A DNA stretch of 64,000 nucleotides, taken from contig CAKOKN010000003.1 in NCBI GenBank assembly GCA_934091055.1, positions 62,001-126,000 on the forward strand. The letters run 5' to 3'. The stretch's first letter is position 1. The number at the start of each line of letters is the position of its first letter. The translations under genes and the position numbers were made by a program. Source of the DNA: an uncultured Bacilli bacterium. Its GTDB lineage: Bacteria > Bacillota_I > Bacilli_A > RF39 > UBA660. The notes beneath the pieces are model-generated. The model was not told the DNA's origin. It made no database searches and saw nothing but the letters and a program-made list of their open reading frames with translations. Below, one piece after another: positions 1 through 8,817 of the stretch.

Positions 1-1
1 A

Positions 2-379
2 TTTATTCTTGCATCAGGGGAATTAGATGGAGCAATAAATAAAATTAAAGTGTTAGAAGATAGTGGTTTATTTGATATCAAAATATTAACACATGTTAAT
101 TCAAATAATGAAATAGAAGCTAAAACTAAATATTTTAAAAAGTTATTACCTAACATAGAAGTTATTTCTGTACCTAAAGCTGTAAGAAAAGCTGATGTAG
201 TAGTTGCAGATAATGCTATCTTAGTAGATGATTATATACCTAATTTAGATTATTGGGATGAAAAAGGGGGAATATCTGTTAAGTTTTCAGATTCTGGTAA
301 GATATCCAGATATATAACAATAACAGATTTATTAGATTTATTAAATATAGATTTTAAATATAAAACTAAAGTAAAGTAG
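2..379 (+). CDS. HAD-superfamily 5'-nucleotidase-like protein (C-terminal part)
   Basis: This gene is cut by the window start: the frame is open from base 2 and no start codon is forced. What remains is the C-terminal half of a HAD-fold phosphatase. It contains a KILTHVNSNNE segment where HAD motif II/III normally lies, then AILVDDYIPNL and YWDEKGGISVKF. That last part resembles the motif IV region of the 5'(3')-deoxyribonucleotidase/NT5C-like branch (LVDD, then N, then W..GG). The nucleophile motif DxDxT is outside the window, so activity cannot be judged. It ends 9 bases before hisS and is probably cotranscribed with it. The family call is from motifs only. Confidence 0.6.
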   Translation, partial: FILASGELDGAINKIKVLEDSGLFDIKILTHVNSNNEIEAKTKYFKKLLPNIEVISVPKAVRKADVVVADNAILVDDYIPNLDYWDEKGGISVKFSDSGKISRYITITDLLDLLNIDFKYKTKVK

Positions 380-388
380 GTGAAGTAA

Positions 389-1684
389 ATGAAACTAATG
401 AATGTAAAAGGAACTGTTGATAGTCTTCCTAATAAAGAAATAGTAAGAAGAAGAGTAGTTAATACCCTTACTTCTATATTTGAGAATTATGGATATTTAC
501 CATTAGATACTAGTATATTATGTTATTATGATTTACTTGCATCAAAGTATGCTGGTGGTAGTGAAATATTAAAAGAAGTATATACATTAAAAGATCAAGG
601 GGATAGATTACTTGGGTTAAGATATGATTTGACTGTACCTTTTTCTAAAGTAATAAGTATTAATGCTGGTAAAGAGATTACTCTTCCATTTAAAAGATAT
701 GAAGTTGGAAAAGTATTTAGAGATGGTCCTGTTAAAACAGGAAGAGCTAGAGAGTTTTATCAATGCGATGTAGATGTATGTGGTATAGAAGGATCTTATA
801 TAGAAGCAGAAATGCTTGCTATGACAGTAGAATGTTATAGAAGATTAGGAATAGATGTAGAGATAGAGATTAATAATCGTAAATTATTAGAAGGATTTAT
901 AATAGAGGCTGGTATTTCTAAAGAATTATCTTCAAGAGTAATATTATCAGTAGATAAACTTGCTAAGATAGGTGAAGATGGTGTAAGAAGAGAGTTAGCA
1001 GACTATAATATAGATGATGATAAATTAAATAAGTTATTTAGTTTATTTAAGTGCAATATAGATGATCTAGATAATAGTAATATAACTAATGATAGTTTTA
1101 TTGAAGGAAGAAATGAAATAAAAGAATTATTTGGTTATATTAATGATTTAGAATTAACAGAATGTAAGTTTACTCCATATTTAGCTAGAGGATTAGAAAT
1201 ATATACAGGTACTGTATGGGAAGTATTTGATAAAGAAAAGAGAATTACTTCTGCAATAGGTGGAGGAGGAAGGTACGATAAGATAATTACTAACTTTATA
1301 GATGATGGTAATAGTTATCCAGCGGTTGGAATATCTTTTGGATTAGTACCAATATGTGAAATATTAAATCAAAAAGAAGAAGTATCTAATATATATGATT
1401 TACTTATAGTACCTATGGATACTAAGTCTGTATCTTTAAAACTTGCTAATAAACTTAGAGAGAAAAATATTAAAGTAATAATAGAAATGAGTAATAGAAA
1501 GATTAAGAAAATATTAGAAACTGCGAATAGAAATAATATCCCTTATGTAATAATATTAGGTGGTAATGAAGTAGAGAATAAGAAACTTGATATTAAGAAT
1601 ATGAAAGAGGGCACAGTTACTTCAGTAGATATAGATGATATAGAAAAAATGTATGAAATAATTAAAAATAGTAATAAATACTAG
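389..1684 (+). CDS. hisS: Histidyl-tRNA synthetase
   Basis: Class II aminoacyl-tRNA synthetase that charges tRNA-His. At 431 aa it is a normal length. Visible are motif 2 (KVFRDGPVKTGRAREFYQCD), the histidine A motif region (ARGLEIYTGTVWEVF), the motif 3 region (SAIGGGGRYDKII) and a C-terminal anticodon-binding domain (about 335-425). The LRYDLTVPF and REFYQCDVDV wording is closer to archaeal/eukaryotic-style HisRS than to the RYRQFHQ form of most bacteria. The ATG at 389 follows an AGGTGAAG ribosome site. The stop codon lies inside the first arm of a strong terminator hairpin. Confidence 0.95.
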   Translation: MKLMNVKGTVDSLPNKEIVRRRVVNTLTSIFENYGYLPLDTSILCYYDLLASKYAGGSEILKEVYTLKDQGDRLLGLRYDLTVPFSKVISINAGKEITLPFKRYEVGKVFRDGPVKTGRAREFYQCDVDVCGIEGSYIEAEMLAMTVECYRRLGIDVEIEINNRKLLEGFIIEAGISKELSSRVILSVDKLAKIGEDGVRRELADYNIDDDKLNKLFSLFKCNIDDLDNSNITNDSFIEGRNEIKELFGYINDLELTECKFTPYLARGLEIYTGTVWEVFDKEKRITSAIGGGGRYDKIITNFIDDGNSYPAVGISFGLVPICEILNQKEEVSNIYDLLIVPMDTKSVSLKLANKLREKNIKVIIEMSNRKIKKILETANRNNIPYVIILGGNEVENKKLDIKNMKEGTVTSVDIDDIEKMYEIIKNSNKY

Positions 1685-1713
1685 TATATGTAGTGTATAC
1701 TAGTATTTATTTT
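1677..1713 (+). terminator. Intrinsic terminator of hisS
   Basis: A perfect 12-bp stem (1677-1688 with 1696-1707, loop of 7) is followed by a T-rich run. The upstream arm contains the hisS stop codon. Confidence 0.8.
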
Positions 1714-1738
1714 ATGATGAGGAAGAAAAAGAATGTTT

Positions 1739-1801
1739 ATTTTATAGACTTAGAATAAGGCTATAAAATACCTCGGAAGACAATTATATTGGCTTAAGAG
1801 G
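1739..1801 (-). repeat. Paired-hairpin element, copy 1 (AGAC...GGCT orientation)
   Basis: Two hairpins sit almost back to back. The first pairs ATTTTATAG with CTATAAAAT around AGAC-TTAGAATAA-GGCT. The second pairs CCTC..AAG with CTT..GAGG around AGAC-AATTATATT-GGCT. The AGAC/GGCT quartet at the base of both loops is the signature shared with the elements at 15804, 38111 and 59266; the latter three have tighter stems. This copy lies between the hisS terminator and the next promoter. It reads as the reverse complement of the copies at 15804 and 38111. Confidence 0.6.
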
Positions 1802-1839
1802 AGGAATATGATAAAAAGTATTTTTTTCTTTGATTGTAC

Positions 1840-1868
1840 TTGCAAAAATGACTATTATTTGGTATTAT
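1840..1868 (+). promoter_or_regulatory. Sigma-A-type promoter for the first TasA-like pair
   Basis: TTGCAA at 1840-1845, 17-base spacer, TATTAT at 1863-1868. The predicted transcript start lies about 15 bases before the start codon. Confidence 0.65.
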
Positions 1869-1890
1869 ATTTATTGTAAGGATGATAAAT

Positions 1891-2562
1891 ATGGAGAAGA
1901 AAAAATCTGAAAGAATTTTAATTATTACTTCTTTTATTAGTATAGTTATATTGTTAATTGGAGCTACTTTTTCTTATTTTAGTGCATCTACTTCTAGTGA
2001 TAAAGATGCTTTAAAAGTTAAAGCAGATAAAGTAGAATTAGGTCTTAGCATATCTACTTTATATAATGAACATAAGCTTATTCCTACTAATGATAGTGAT
2101 ATTTTAACTGCTTATAATCAGAAGTGTGTAGATAATAATGGATATGGTGCTTGTAGTGCTTATGAACTTACGGTATCTAACTTTTATAAAGAGCAAGATG
2201 TTATAGGTACTATAGATTTTGATATAGATCATATAAATAATTTAAGTTATATGTTATTAGATGAAGATGGTAATGTATATTTACCTAAGACTTCGATTGG
2301 TAGTACTTCTGTTAAGGGATTACCTCTTGGTTCTTCTTTTACTATTAAAGAGGGTACTAGTGATAATCCTACTGTTAAGAAGTTTATACTTATAATTTGG
2401 CTTACTAATTTAGATGATACTAAACAAGATGACTTTGATGCTAATGGTAGTTTTTCTGCTAATGTTATATATCATTCTGTAGCAGGTAGTGAACTTACTG
2501 GTACTATTAAAGGACTGGGAGATAATAATAATGGCAATAATACTTCAGAGGTAGGTGATTAG
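1891..2562 (+). CDS. TasA/camelysin-like surface protein 1
   Basis: Predicted extracellular fibre-type protein of the TasA/camelysin family. It has an N-terminal hydrophobic segment (about 9-28) ending in GATFSYFSAS, the usual processing region of this family, then a beta-rich domain. It carries the Cys pair with a nearby aromatic (KCVDNNGYGACSAYEL) that recurs in all five family members of this window. I chose the ATG at 1891 over 1882 because AAGGA lies 8 bases upstream of it. It is followed after one base by a second family member, so the two form an operon. Codon use is strongly A/T-ending, unlike the TasA-like genes at 24-25.6 kb. No SipW-type peptidase is seen nearby. Confidence 0.75.
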   Translation: MEKKKSERILIITSFISIVILLIGATFSYFSASTSSDKDALKVKADKVELGLSISTLYNEHKLIPTNDSDILTAYNQKCVDNNGYGACSAYELTVSNFYKEQDVIGTIDFDIDHINNLSYMLLDEDGNVYLPKTSIGSTSVKGLPLGSSFTIKEGTSDNPTVKKFILIIWLTNLDDTKQDDFDANGSFSANVIYHSVAGSELTGTIKGLGDNNNGNNTSEVGD

Positions 2563-2563
2563 T

Positions 2564-3184
2564 ATGAGTAAGAAGAAAGTAATACTTACAACAATATTTG
2601 CAGTAGTTGTTATTTGTATAGTTATATTTGGTGCTACTTATGCTTTTCTTTTGATATCTAATTCTAGTGCTGGTATAGCTGGAGAAACTATGGGGTTTGA
2701 TGTTGATTTAAATGTTACAGATGTTTATAAGGCTTCTAAAATGGTTCCTCTAGCAGATAATTTAGTTAGTAATGCTATAAAGAAATCTAGTAATAAATGT
2801 ATTGATAGTAAGGGCTATGAAGTATGTTCTTTATATAGTTTATCTCTTACTAATAATGGTGATAATGAAATACTTAATGGTTATGTTAAAACTTCTTCTA
2901 GTACATATGAAACAGATAATTTGAAATATCAAATATATGATACTAATTATAATGCTGTTAGTGATGTTATGACTGTTTCTCGTACTAAAGATGAAATGGT
3001 GTACTTTGATAATAGTGGTACTAGAGTTAGTATTAATCTTGGTAGTACTGCTAATTATTACTTGGTTGTATGGCTTACTGAAACTGGTAGTACACAGAAG
3101 ATTGATTACTCTAAAGCTTTTAGTGGAAAGATTGGATTTGAATCTTCTTCTGGTAGTGTGATAGAAGCATCATTTAATGTTTAA
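2564..3184 (+). CDS. TasA/camelysin-like surface protein 2
   Basis: Second member of the operon. It has a short basic N-terminus, a membrane/signal segment (about 5-25, ending GATYAFLLIS), then a beta-rich ectodomain with the family Cys pair (NKCIDSKGYEVCSLYSL) and a late LVVWLTETG strand, seen in protein 1 as LIIWLTNLD. The ATG at 2564 starts one base after the upstream stop and has an AGGTAGGTG ribosome site; an upstream GTG in frame (2555) has none. Family assignment rests on signal region, Cys spacing and composition. Function is probably surface fibre or matrix; this is inferred. Confidence 0.72.
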   Translation: MSKKKVILTTIFAVVVICIVIFGATYAFLLISNSSAGIAGETMGFDVDLNVTDVYKASKMVPLADNLVSNAIKKSSNKCIDSKGYEVCSLYSLSLTNNGDNEILNGYVKTSSSTYETDNLKYQIYDTNYNAVSDVMTVSRTKDEMVYFDNSGTRVSINLGSTANYYLVVWLTETGSTQKIDYSKAFSGKIGFESSSGSVIEASFNV

Positions 3185-3228
3185 AAGAATATATAGTATT
3201 TAAATGAATATACTGTAACAAAAAATGG

Positions 3229-3257
3229 TTGACAGTATATTTTTTTTGTGATAGAAT
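3229..3257 (+). promoter_or_regulatory. Promoter of rpsP-khpA
   Basis: TTGACA at 3229-3234, 17-base spacer, TAGAAT at 3252-3257, then an AGAGAGGG ribosome site before the rpsP ATG. Confidence 0.75.
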
Positions 3258-3282
3258 ATTTAACAGAAAGAGAGGGATAATA

Positions 3283-3555
3283 ATGGCCGTTAAAATTAGA
3301 TTAAAAAGAATGGGAGCAAAGAAAGCACCTTTCTACCGTGTTGTAGTTGCTGACTCTAGAAGTCCTAGAGATGGTAGATTTATTGATAATATTGGAACTT
3401 ATAATCCACTTACAACACCAGCAGAAATTAACATAGATAAAGAAGCTGCAAAGAAATGGCTTAATAATGGAGCTATACCTACTGATACAGTAAGAAATTT
3501 ATTTAGTAAAGCAGGAATTTTAAAAGAATTTAGCGAAGAAAAGAAAGGTAAATAA
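3283..3555 (+). CDS. rpsP: 30S ribosomal protein S16
   Basis: Small-subunit ribosomal protein bS16, 90 aa, the usual length. The N-terminus [20 protein letters not shown] and the [15 protein letters not shown] block are diagnostic. An in-frame upstream extension exists but overlaps the promoter, so the ATG at 3283 is the start. It overlaps khpA by one base, the common rpsP-khpA arrangement in Bacillota. Codons include more C-ending ones than in neighbours, as expected for high expression. Confidence 0.97.
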   Translation: MAVKIRLKRMGAKKAPFYRVVVADSRSPRDGRFIDNIGTYNPLTTPAEINIDKEAAKKWLNNGAIPTDTVRNLFSKAGILKEFSEEKKGK

Positions 3556-3806
3556 TGAATAATTTAGTAGAACTTACTGAATTGATAGTTAAAGGACTTG
3601 TAATGGATCCTGAGGCAGTATCAGTAAAAGAATTTGAATCTGATGATGATAATACTGTACTTATTGAAGTAATGGTAGCTTCTAGTGATATGCCTAAAGT
3701 TATAGGACATTCTGGTAAGACTATTAATTCTATTAGAACTATAGTTCAAGCAGCGTCATTTAATCAAGATAATAAATTAATTAAGATTAATGTTGATTCT
3801 TATTAA
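3555..3806 (+). CDS. khpA: KH-domain RNA-binding protein KhpA
   Basis: Small (83 aa) single KH-domain protein of the KhpA/YlqC family, placed directly after rpsP as usual. The KH signature is [17 protein letters not shown]. In other Bacillota KhpA pairs with KhpB to bind RNA and affects cell elongation and division. The start codon overlaps the rpsP stop, implying translational coupling. A terminator follows at once. Confidence 0.93.
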   Translation: MNNLVELTELIVKGLVMDPEAVSVKEFESDDDNTVLIEVMVASSDMPKVIGHSGKTINSIRTIVQAASFNQDNKLIKINVDSY

Positions 3807-3808
3807 TT

Positions 3809-3837
3809 AGCGGGGAAATAAATTCCTTGCTTTTTTA
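3809..3837 (+). terminator. Terminator after khpA
   Basis: Stem AGCGGGGAA/TTCCTTGCT, including two G-T wobbles, followed by six T. Its T-run overlaps the -35 box of the eno promoter. Confidence 0.75.
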
Positions 3838-3855
3838 TTCTTTATATTTTATAAT
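3827..3855 (+). promoter_or_regulatory. Promoter of eno
   Basis: TTGCTT at 3827-3832, 17-base spacer, TATAAT at 3850-3855. It overlaps the khpA terminator. Confidence 0.55.
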
Positions 3856-3874
3856 ATATATGGAGGATATGGTA

Positions 3875-5095
3875 ATGAGCAAGATAAAGAGAGTGTTTGC
3901 GAGAGAAATATTAGATTCTAGAGGTAATCCTACTATAGAAGTAGATATTACTTTGGAGTGTGGAATAACTGCTAGTGCATCTGTTCCTAGTGGAGCTTCT
4001 ACTGGAAAGAGGGAGGCTATAGAACTTAGAGATCAGGATATGAATAGATATCTTGGTAAGGGAGTATTAAAGGCAGTAAGTAATGTTAATAATATAATAG
4101 CTCCTGAAATAATTGGTAAGAGTTGTTTAGAACAGAGAGAAATAGATAATATAATGCTTAGTCTTGATGGTACTTATAATAAAAGTAATCTTGGAGCTAA
4201 TGCTATACTTGGTGTGTCACTCGCTAATTTGAGAGCGGCTGCTAAATATAATAAAAAGGAATTATATGAATACTTAGGTAATGATTATAGTATGCCTAGA
4301 TGTATGATGAATATATTAAATGGAGGAGCACACGCTAGTAATGGTCTTGATTTTCAAGAGTTTATGATTGTTCCTAGTAAGAGTGAATATAAAGATAATT
4401 TAAGAATGGGATCAGAAATATTTCATTCATTAAAACAAGTTTTAAAAGAAAAAGATTTATTATGTGGAGTAGGAGATGAGGGCGGATTTGCTCCAGATAT
4501 ATCTAATAATACTATTGCTTTAGATCTTATTTCTTTAGCTATAAATAAAGCAGGTTATGTACTTGGAAGAGATGTATATATTGCTCTAGATGTAGCTGCT
4601 AGTGAATTTTATAGAGATGGTAAATATATAATAGATGGTAAGGAGTATAGTAATTTAGATCTGGTATCTTATTATGAGAGACTTATAGATAAATATAATA
4701 TTATCTCTATAGAAGATGGTATGGCTGAAGAAGATTATGAAGGATGGAAGATACTAACAGAGAGACTTTCTAATATTCAGTTAGTTGGAGATGACTTATT
4801 TGTTACTAATAAAGATTTACTTAGTGAAGGAATTAGAATGGGTATAGCTAATGCTATTTTAATTAAACTTAATCAAATAGGTACTGTATCAGAAACACTT
4901 GATACAATAAAACTAGCTAAAGATAATAATTATAAGACAATAATATCTCATAGAAGTGGAGAGACAGAAGATAATTATATAGCTGATTTTGCAGTTGGCT
5001 TAAATATGAGACAAATAAAGACTGGATCTATGTCTAGAGGAGAGAGAATGTCTAAATATAATAGATTACTTAGAATAGAGGAGAGAATTAAATGA
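3875..5095 (+). CDS. eno: Enolase
   Basis: Phosphopyruvate hydratase: 2-phosphoglycerate to phosphoenolpyruvate in glycolysis, with Mg2+ bound by conserved acids. Visible are [20 protein letters not shown], the GDEGGFAP loop with a catalytic Glu, the [10 protein letters not shown] metal region, IKLNQIGT with the catalytic Lys, and SHRSGETED. Length is 406 aa, slightly below the usual 430. I chose the third ATG (3875) because GGAGG lies 8 bases upstream and the protein then begins with the standard MSKI. Its stop overlaps the next start (ATGA). Confidence 0.95.
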   Translation: MSKIKRVFAREILDSRGNPTIEVDITLECGITASASVPSGASTGKREAIELRDQDMNRYLGKGVLKAVSNVNNIIAPEIIGKSCLEQREIDNIMLSLDGTYNKSNLGANAILGVSLANLRAAAKYNKKELYEYLGNDYSMPRCMMNILNGGAHASNGLDFQEFMIVPSKSEYKDNLRMGSEIFHSLKQVLKEKDLLCGVGDEGGFAPDISNNTIALDLISLAINKAGYVLGRDVYIALDVAASEFYRDGKYIIDGKEYSNLDLVSYYERLIDKYNIISIEDGMAEEDYEGWKILTERLSNIQLVGDDLFVTNKDLLSEGIRMGIANAILIKLNQIGTVSETLDTIKLAKDNNYKTIISHRSGETEDNYIADFAVGLNMRQIKTGSMSRGERMSKYNRLLRIEERIK

Positions 5096-5550
5096 AAAAG
5101 TTTTTAGTTATAATACCATTATTATTACTTGTAGGTTGTAGTAATAAAGTAGAGGAAGAAAAATATGCATATTTAGAATATAAAGATAATCTACAGAAAC
5201 AAGAAGAGTTTCAAGCAGATGATGAACTTGAATTTAATACTTATTTTAATATTAAAAGAAAGAATGAAGAAGAAGTTGAGTATAGTATAACTATTAATAA
5301 TCCAAAAGTTGATATGAATAATATAAAAGCTCTTTTAATACATGATTATAAGGTAGATGATGTATTTCCTTCAGTAGGTATATTTGATAAACCTGTTAGT
5401 CTTTTAAAGGATAGTGAAGAAGAAATTCTTTTAAAGGGAAGTATTATGACTGAGAAGAATATTGATGATACTAAATTTAAATTATATTTAGAGTATACTG
5501 ATGATGATGGACTTGAAAATAATATTTATTATGAAGTTAATAGAGGATAA
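5092..5550 (+). CDS. Putative lipoprotein of unknown function
   Basis: A 152 aa protein with a classical lipoprotein signal: basic MKK, hydrophobic core, lipobox LLVGC with Cys near residue 16, then an acidic stretch. The mature part is charged and predicted beta-rich, with no motif I recognise. It overlaps eno by 4 bases and so is translationally coupled to it, but nothing links it to glycolysis. A strong terminator follows. Confidence 0.7.
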   Translation: MKKFLVIIPLLLLVGCSNKVEEEKYAYLEYKDNLQKQEEFQADDELEFNTYFNIKRKNEEEVEYSITINNPKVDMNNIKALLIHDYKVDDVFPSVGIFDKPVSLLKDSEEEILLKGSIMTEKNIDDTKFKLYLEYTDDDGLENNIYYEVNRG

Positions 5551-5559
5551 AATGTGACA

Positions 5560-5588
5560 AAAAGTATGTAACTGGTGTTATATACTTT
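5560..5588 (+). terminator. Terminator after the lipoprotein gene
   Basis: A 12-bp stem (AAAGTATGTAAC with GTTATATACTTT, one G-T wobble, loop TGGT) that runs into a T-run. It ends just before the cse60 ribosome site. Confidence 0.7.
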
Positions 5589-5601
5589 TTTTGGTGATAA
5601 A

Positions 5602-5781
5602 ATGAAAGTTAAAGTTATTGATGAAGGGCACGAGAGTGATTTAGAGGCGGAAGTTAATAAATTTATTAGTGGAAATATTGATGTTATTGATATTAAGCTA
5701 TCTACTTCTTGTGCAGTATATGGAGAAGAGCAGATATATTGTTTTACTGCACTTATAATGTATGAAGAAAAAGAGAGTTAG
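5602..5781 (+). CDS. Cse60-like small protein
   Basis: A 59 aa protein resembling Cse60 (sporulation-associated in Bacillus subtilis, also present in non-sporulating Firmicutes). Family hallmarks are the acidic EAEVNKFI helix, VDIDIKLS-like strand (here IDVIDIKLST) and the EEQIYCFTALIMYE ending. The ATG at 5602 has a GGTGAT site; the longer in-frame start at 5575 lies inside the terminator and is rejected. With the gerA genes at 50-53 kb it is a hint that the lineage sporulates or recently did. Confidence 0.7.
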   Translation: MKVKVIDEGHESDLEAEVNKFISGNIDVIDIKLSTSCAVYGEEQIYCFTALIMYEEKES

Positions 5782-5842
5782 TTTAATTTTTTCCTTTATA
5801 TAAATACTAAAATATGGTATTATATATATAGGGAAGTGAAAT

Positions 5843-7378
5843 ATGAGAACAAAGAAAATATTTTTAAATATGATTTGTGATATATTACCATATTTACTTA
5901 TAGGAGTAGTAGGTATAATAAAGATGGATGTACTTATTACTTATATAGGGGATGTTGGTAATGGTTACTATCAAACTATTAATCAAATTATATCATATGT
6001 ATTTTTAGCTCAAGCTGGCTTTTCTGATGCAGTTATTTATAGTTTATATAAACCATTTGCAGAAAAGAATAAAGATGATATTAATGCTATATATGGAGGA
6101 GCAAGAAAGGTATTTAAAATAATAGGTTTTATAATACTTGGTATTATATGCTTAGTTACTTTAGGTTTATATTTATTCTATCACTTTGAAGAAGGATATA
6201 AAGTATCCGCACTTATTTGTTTCTTCATAATATCTACATCATACTTAATATCATATTTTGGTAGAGGACAAACTTATATGGCAGTACTTAGTGCTGCTCA
6301 AGAAAAGTATGTCTATTCACTTATTTTTAATGGTGTAAAATTACTTTGTGATATACTTATTGTAGTAGTTACTGTTAAATTTAGAACATTAGAAGCTATA
6401 GCTATAGTAATATTAATAATGAAGATATTAGAAGAAATTATAAATAGAATTGTAGTTAAGAAGAAGTATCCATATCTTAAAGAGATAGAAAGAAAGAATA
6501 CTTCAATGGTAAAAATGACTAAGGATTTAGCTTGGACACAACTTGGTTATTTAATATTAAATAATGTTGATGCTTTATTGTTAATGGGCTTTAATGGTCC
6601 TATAATGGTTAGTATTTATACAACATATAATTATATACTTAGATTCTTAAATGAAATTGCTTCGCGAGTCGAGTTATCTAGTGTATATTCATTTGGTAAT
6701 GTCTTTGCTAAAAAAGAACAAGATAGAGTGTATTCTTTATTTAAAGAGTTCTTAATGTTATTTATTTTAATTGCTTTTAGTATGTCATTTACTTTCTTAA
6801 TTGGAATAAGAGGTTTTGTATCTATATGGGTAGGTAAAGATAATTATATATTAAGTTATTTAACAATAGTATTATTTACTTCAACATTATTCTTAAATAT
6901 TTTATATTACCCATTAGTAGCTCTTATTAATGCTGATGGTTTATTTAAAGACAATAAGAAACATATCTTTATATGTGCTTTAACTAATTTAGTGTCTTCA
7001 ATTATACTTATTAATTTCTTTGGTATAAAGGGTATTTTATTTGGAACATCAATATCATTCTTACTTAATATATTATTGAAGTCTAACTTAGTAGCTAAGA
7101 AGATACTTAAAGATATTAAATTTATTAGTGTACTTAAATATTATATTATTACAATAGTATTATTTATAGTATTAGCTTTAGTATTAGAACCTATTGAATT
7201 ATATTTCTTAAATAATAGTACAGGTTTTATTACAACAATATTAAAGCTTGGTATAATATTTGTATTAGTTACTATGATAACTTCAGGAGCGTTATACTTT
7301 GTAAGTAATGATGCTAAGAATTTATTTAGTAGAATAATTGGATTAATAAAAAGAAAGTTAAAAGTTAAAGAAAATTAA
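5843..7378 (+). CDS. Polysaccharide flippase (Wzx/MATE-like) family protein
   Basis: A 511 aa integral membrane protein with about 12-14 predicted helices, typical of the oligosaccharide flippase/polysaccharide biosynthesis family that moves lipid-linked sugars across the membrane. The N-terminal helix pair with YIGDVGNGYYQTINQIISY and an AQAGFSDAV stretch fit the Wzx pattern. No glycosyltransferase or polymerase genes adjoin it, so its substrate is unknown. It ends in a bidirectional terminator. Confidence 0.75.
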   Translation: MRTKKIFLNMICDILPYLLIGVVGIIKMDVLITYIGDVGNGYYQTINQIISYVFLAQAGFSDAVIYSLYKPFAEKNKDDINAIYGGARKVFKIIGFIILGIICLVTLGLYLFYHFEEGYKVSALICFFIISTSYLISYFGRGQTYMAVLSAAQEKYVYSLIFNGVKLLCDILIVVVTVKFRTLEAIAIVILIMKILEEIINRIVVKKKYPYLKEIERKNTSMVKMTKDLAWTQLGYLILNNVDALLLMGFNGPIMVSIYTTYNYILRFLNEIASRVELSSVYSFGNVFAKKEQDRVYSLFKEFLMLFILIAFSMSFTFLIGIRGFVSIWVGKDNYILSYLTIVLFTSTLFLNILYYPLVALINADGLFKDNKKHIFICALTNLVSSIILINFFGIKGILFGTSISFLLNILLKSNLVAKKILKDIKFISVLKYYIITIVLFIVLALVLEPIELYFLNNSTGFITTILKLGIIFVLVTMITSGALYFVSNDAKNLFSRIIGLIKRKLKVKEN

Positions 7379-7411
7379 AAAGTTAGAGAAATTTACTCTA
7401 ACTTTTTTCTT
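7378..7411. terminator. Bidirectional terminator between convergent genes
   Basis: An 11-bp perfect stem (AAAAGTTAGAG/CTCTAACTTTT, loop of 7) with A-run on one side and T-run on the other. It serves the flippase gene and the convergent minus-strand gene. Confidence 0.8.
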
Positions 7412-8087
7412 TATATTCTTCTATTTTATTTTTAATATCTTTAATATCAATTATATTGATCTTAAATTTAGGGAAGGCTTTAAATATTCTACGATTAAGT
7501 ATTTTACTTTCAATTACTTCTTTTATCTTATTATTAAATTCTTCAGTATTATCTTTTCTTAGCTTTTTGATAGTATTCTTTAACTTATAAGTTATTTTCA
7601 TTGAAGTTATAAAGTCTATTATAAATATAGCTCCAAGAGTTATACTTAGAATATTTAATACTTTGGTATCTATTTTATTAATTATTTCAAGTAGGAAAGG
7701 ATTTATTACATAGACTAGTAGTACTCCTAGTAAACCAAATAGAAAAGCATTGGTTAAACATACTCTACCATTTATATTAAATCTTCTATTTGAATAATCC
7801 CACCATCTGGCATTAAATAGTTTTTCCATAATAAGACTTACTAAGTATTCTACGATAGAACATACTACTACTGCTAGTAGAAATACTGTTAAGATATCTT
7901 CCTTATACTTATCTAAGTAGAAGATCATTATAATAGAGGAGTAACCATATATAGGACAATAAGGTCCTAAGAGAAAACCTCTATTAACAAACTTTTTTTC
8001 TTTAATTAATGAATTTATTACTTCCATTAGCCATCCTAGAAATGAATAAATTAAAAATAATATAAAATATAAACTTATCTTTTCCAT
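7398..8087 (-). CDS. CmpB-like putative ABC-transporter permease family membrane protein
   Basis: A 229 aa membrane protein of the family annotated as putative ABC transporter permease (CmpB type, PF06541). About five helices precede a basic C-terminal cytoplasmic tail. Recognisable pieces are FLGWLMEVI, FVNRGFLLGPYCPIYG, and WWDYSNRRFNINGRVCL, the conserved signature of this family. No ATPase partner is adjacent, so the transporter label is only a family name. Confidence 0.75.
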   Translation of the reverse strand: MEKISLYFILFLIYSFLGWLMEVINSLIKEKKFVNRGFLLGPYCPIYGYSSIIMIFYLDKYKEDILTVFLLAVVVCSIVEYLVSLIMEKLFNARWWDYSNRRFNINGRVCLTNAFLFGLLGVLLVYVINPFLLEIINKIDTKVLNILSITLGAIFIIDFITSMKITYKLKNTIKKLRKDNTEEFNNKIKEVIESKILNRRIFKAFPKFKINIIDIKDIKNKIEEYKEKS

Positions 8088-8122
8088 ATTTACCTCACTA
8101 TATGATTATAACAAAAAGTAAT

Positions 8123-8695
8123 TTACTTTTCAATATAAATATCTTTATTTATTTCTATATTATATTTAGATAATTTACTTAGGGTATCTTTGTCTACTAG
8201 CACTTGGTAGGTTATTTCTTTATCAAATACTTTATTAATTATTTTACTGTTTGATAGAAGATAATTTACTTCTTTTTGATTATTATAGTCAAAAGTAACA
8301 TTTATACTATATCCTTTTGTTAATTCGATAATATTATCTTTAGTAATTACTTCTCTAGCTACTTTAGCATAGGCTCTAGTAAGGGGACCTACTCCTAGTT
8401 TAACTCCTCCAAAATATCTTACTACTACTATTAATACTTGATTTAATTTATTAGAAGTTATTTGATTTAAAATGGGGTATCCTGCAGTACCAGATGGTTC
8501 TTTATCATCAGAAGATTTAATATCTTGATCTATAACATAACCGTAGCAGTAATGAGTAGCATTTGGATATTTTAGTTTTACTTCATCAATATATTTATTT
8601 ACTTCTTCTTTAGAAGTTACTCTAAATATTAGAGAAATAAATCTAGAGTTTTTTATTTTTTCTTCATATATATTATTATTTTTAATACTAAACAA
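8123..8695 (-). CDS. YigZ/IMPACT-family protein
   Basis: YigZ/YvyE family protein (UPF0029 fold) of unclear cellular role, related to the translation regulator IMPACT. Visible are SRFISL near the start, THYCYGYV, DDKEPSGTAGYPIL and VRYFGGVKLGVGPLTRAY. I infer a TTG start at 8695 with a GGTGAT site, because the upstream in-frame codons are themselves the ribosome site. The sod gene at 26342 shows the same GGTGAT..TTG layout. Length then is 190 aa, close to the family norm. Confidence 0.85.
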   Translation of the reverse strand: MFSIKNNNIYEEKIKNSRFISLIFRVTSKEEVNKYIDEVKLKYPNATHYCYGYVIDQDIKSSDDKEPSGTAGYPILNQITSNKLNQVLIVVVRYFGGVKLGVGPLTRAYAKVAREVITKDNIIELTKGYSINVTFDYNNQKEVNYLLSNSKIINKVFDKEITYQVLVDKDTLSKLSKYNIEINKDIYIEK

Positions 8696-8755
8696 TGTTA
8701 TCACCAAGAATATTGTATCAAAAAATATAGAAAAAGAAAATAGATATTAAAATTA

Positions 8756-8784
8756 TTGACTTATTAAATTAGAGTATTTATAAT
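8756..8784 (+). promoter_or_regulatory. Promoter of comEA-comEC
   Basis: TTGACT at 8756-8761, 17-base spacer, TATAAT at 8779-8784. A GAGGAGG ribosome site precedes the comEA ATG. It is a housekeeping-type promoter. Confidence 0.75.
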
Positions 8785-8817
8785 AAATAATTACAAGATG
8801 GAGAAGAGAGGAGGAAG

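Noticed and set aside
1808..1879. 23-codon ORF with an AGAGGAGG site upstream of the first TasA-like gene
   Set aside because: The promoter boxes of the TasA-like gene lie inside it, and the product is low-complexity. A chance ORF is more likely than a leader peptide.
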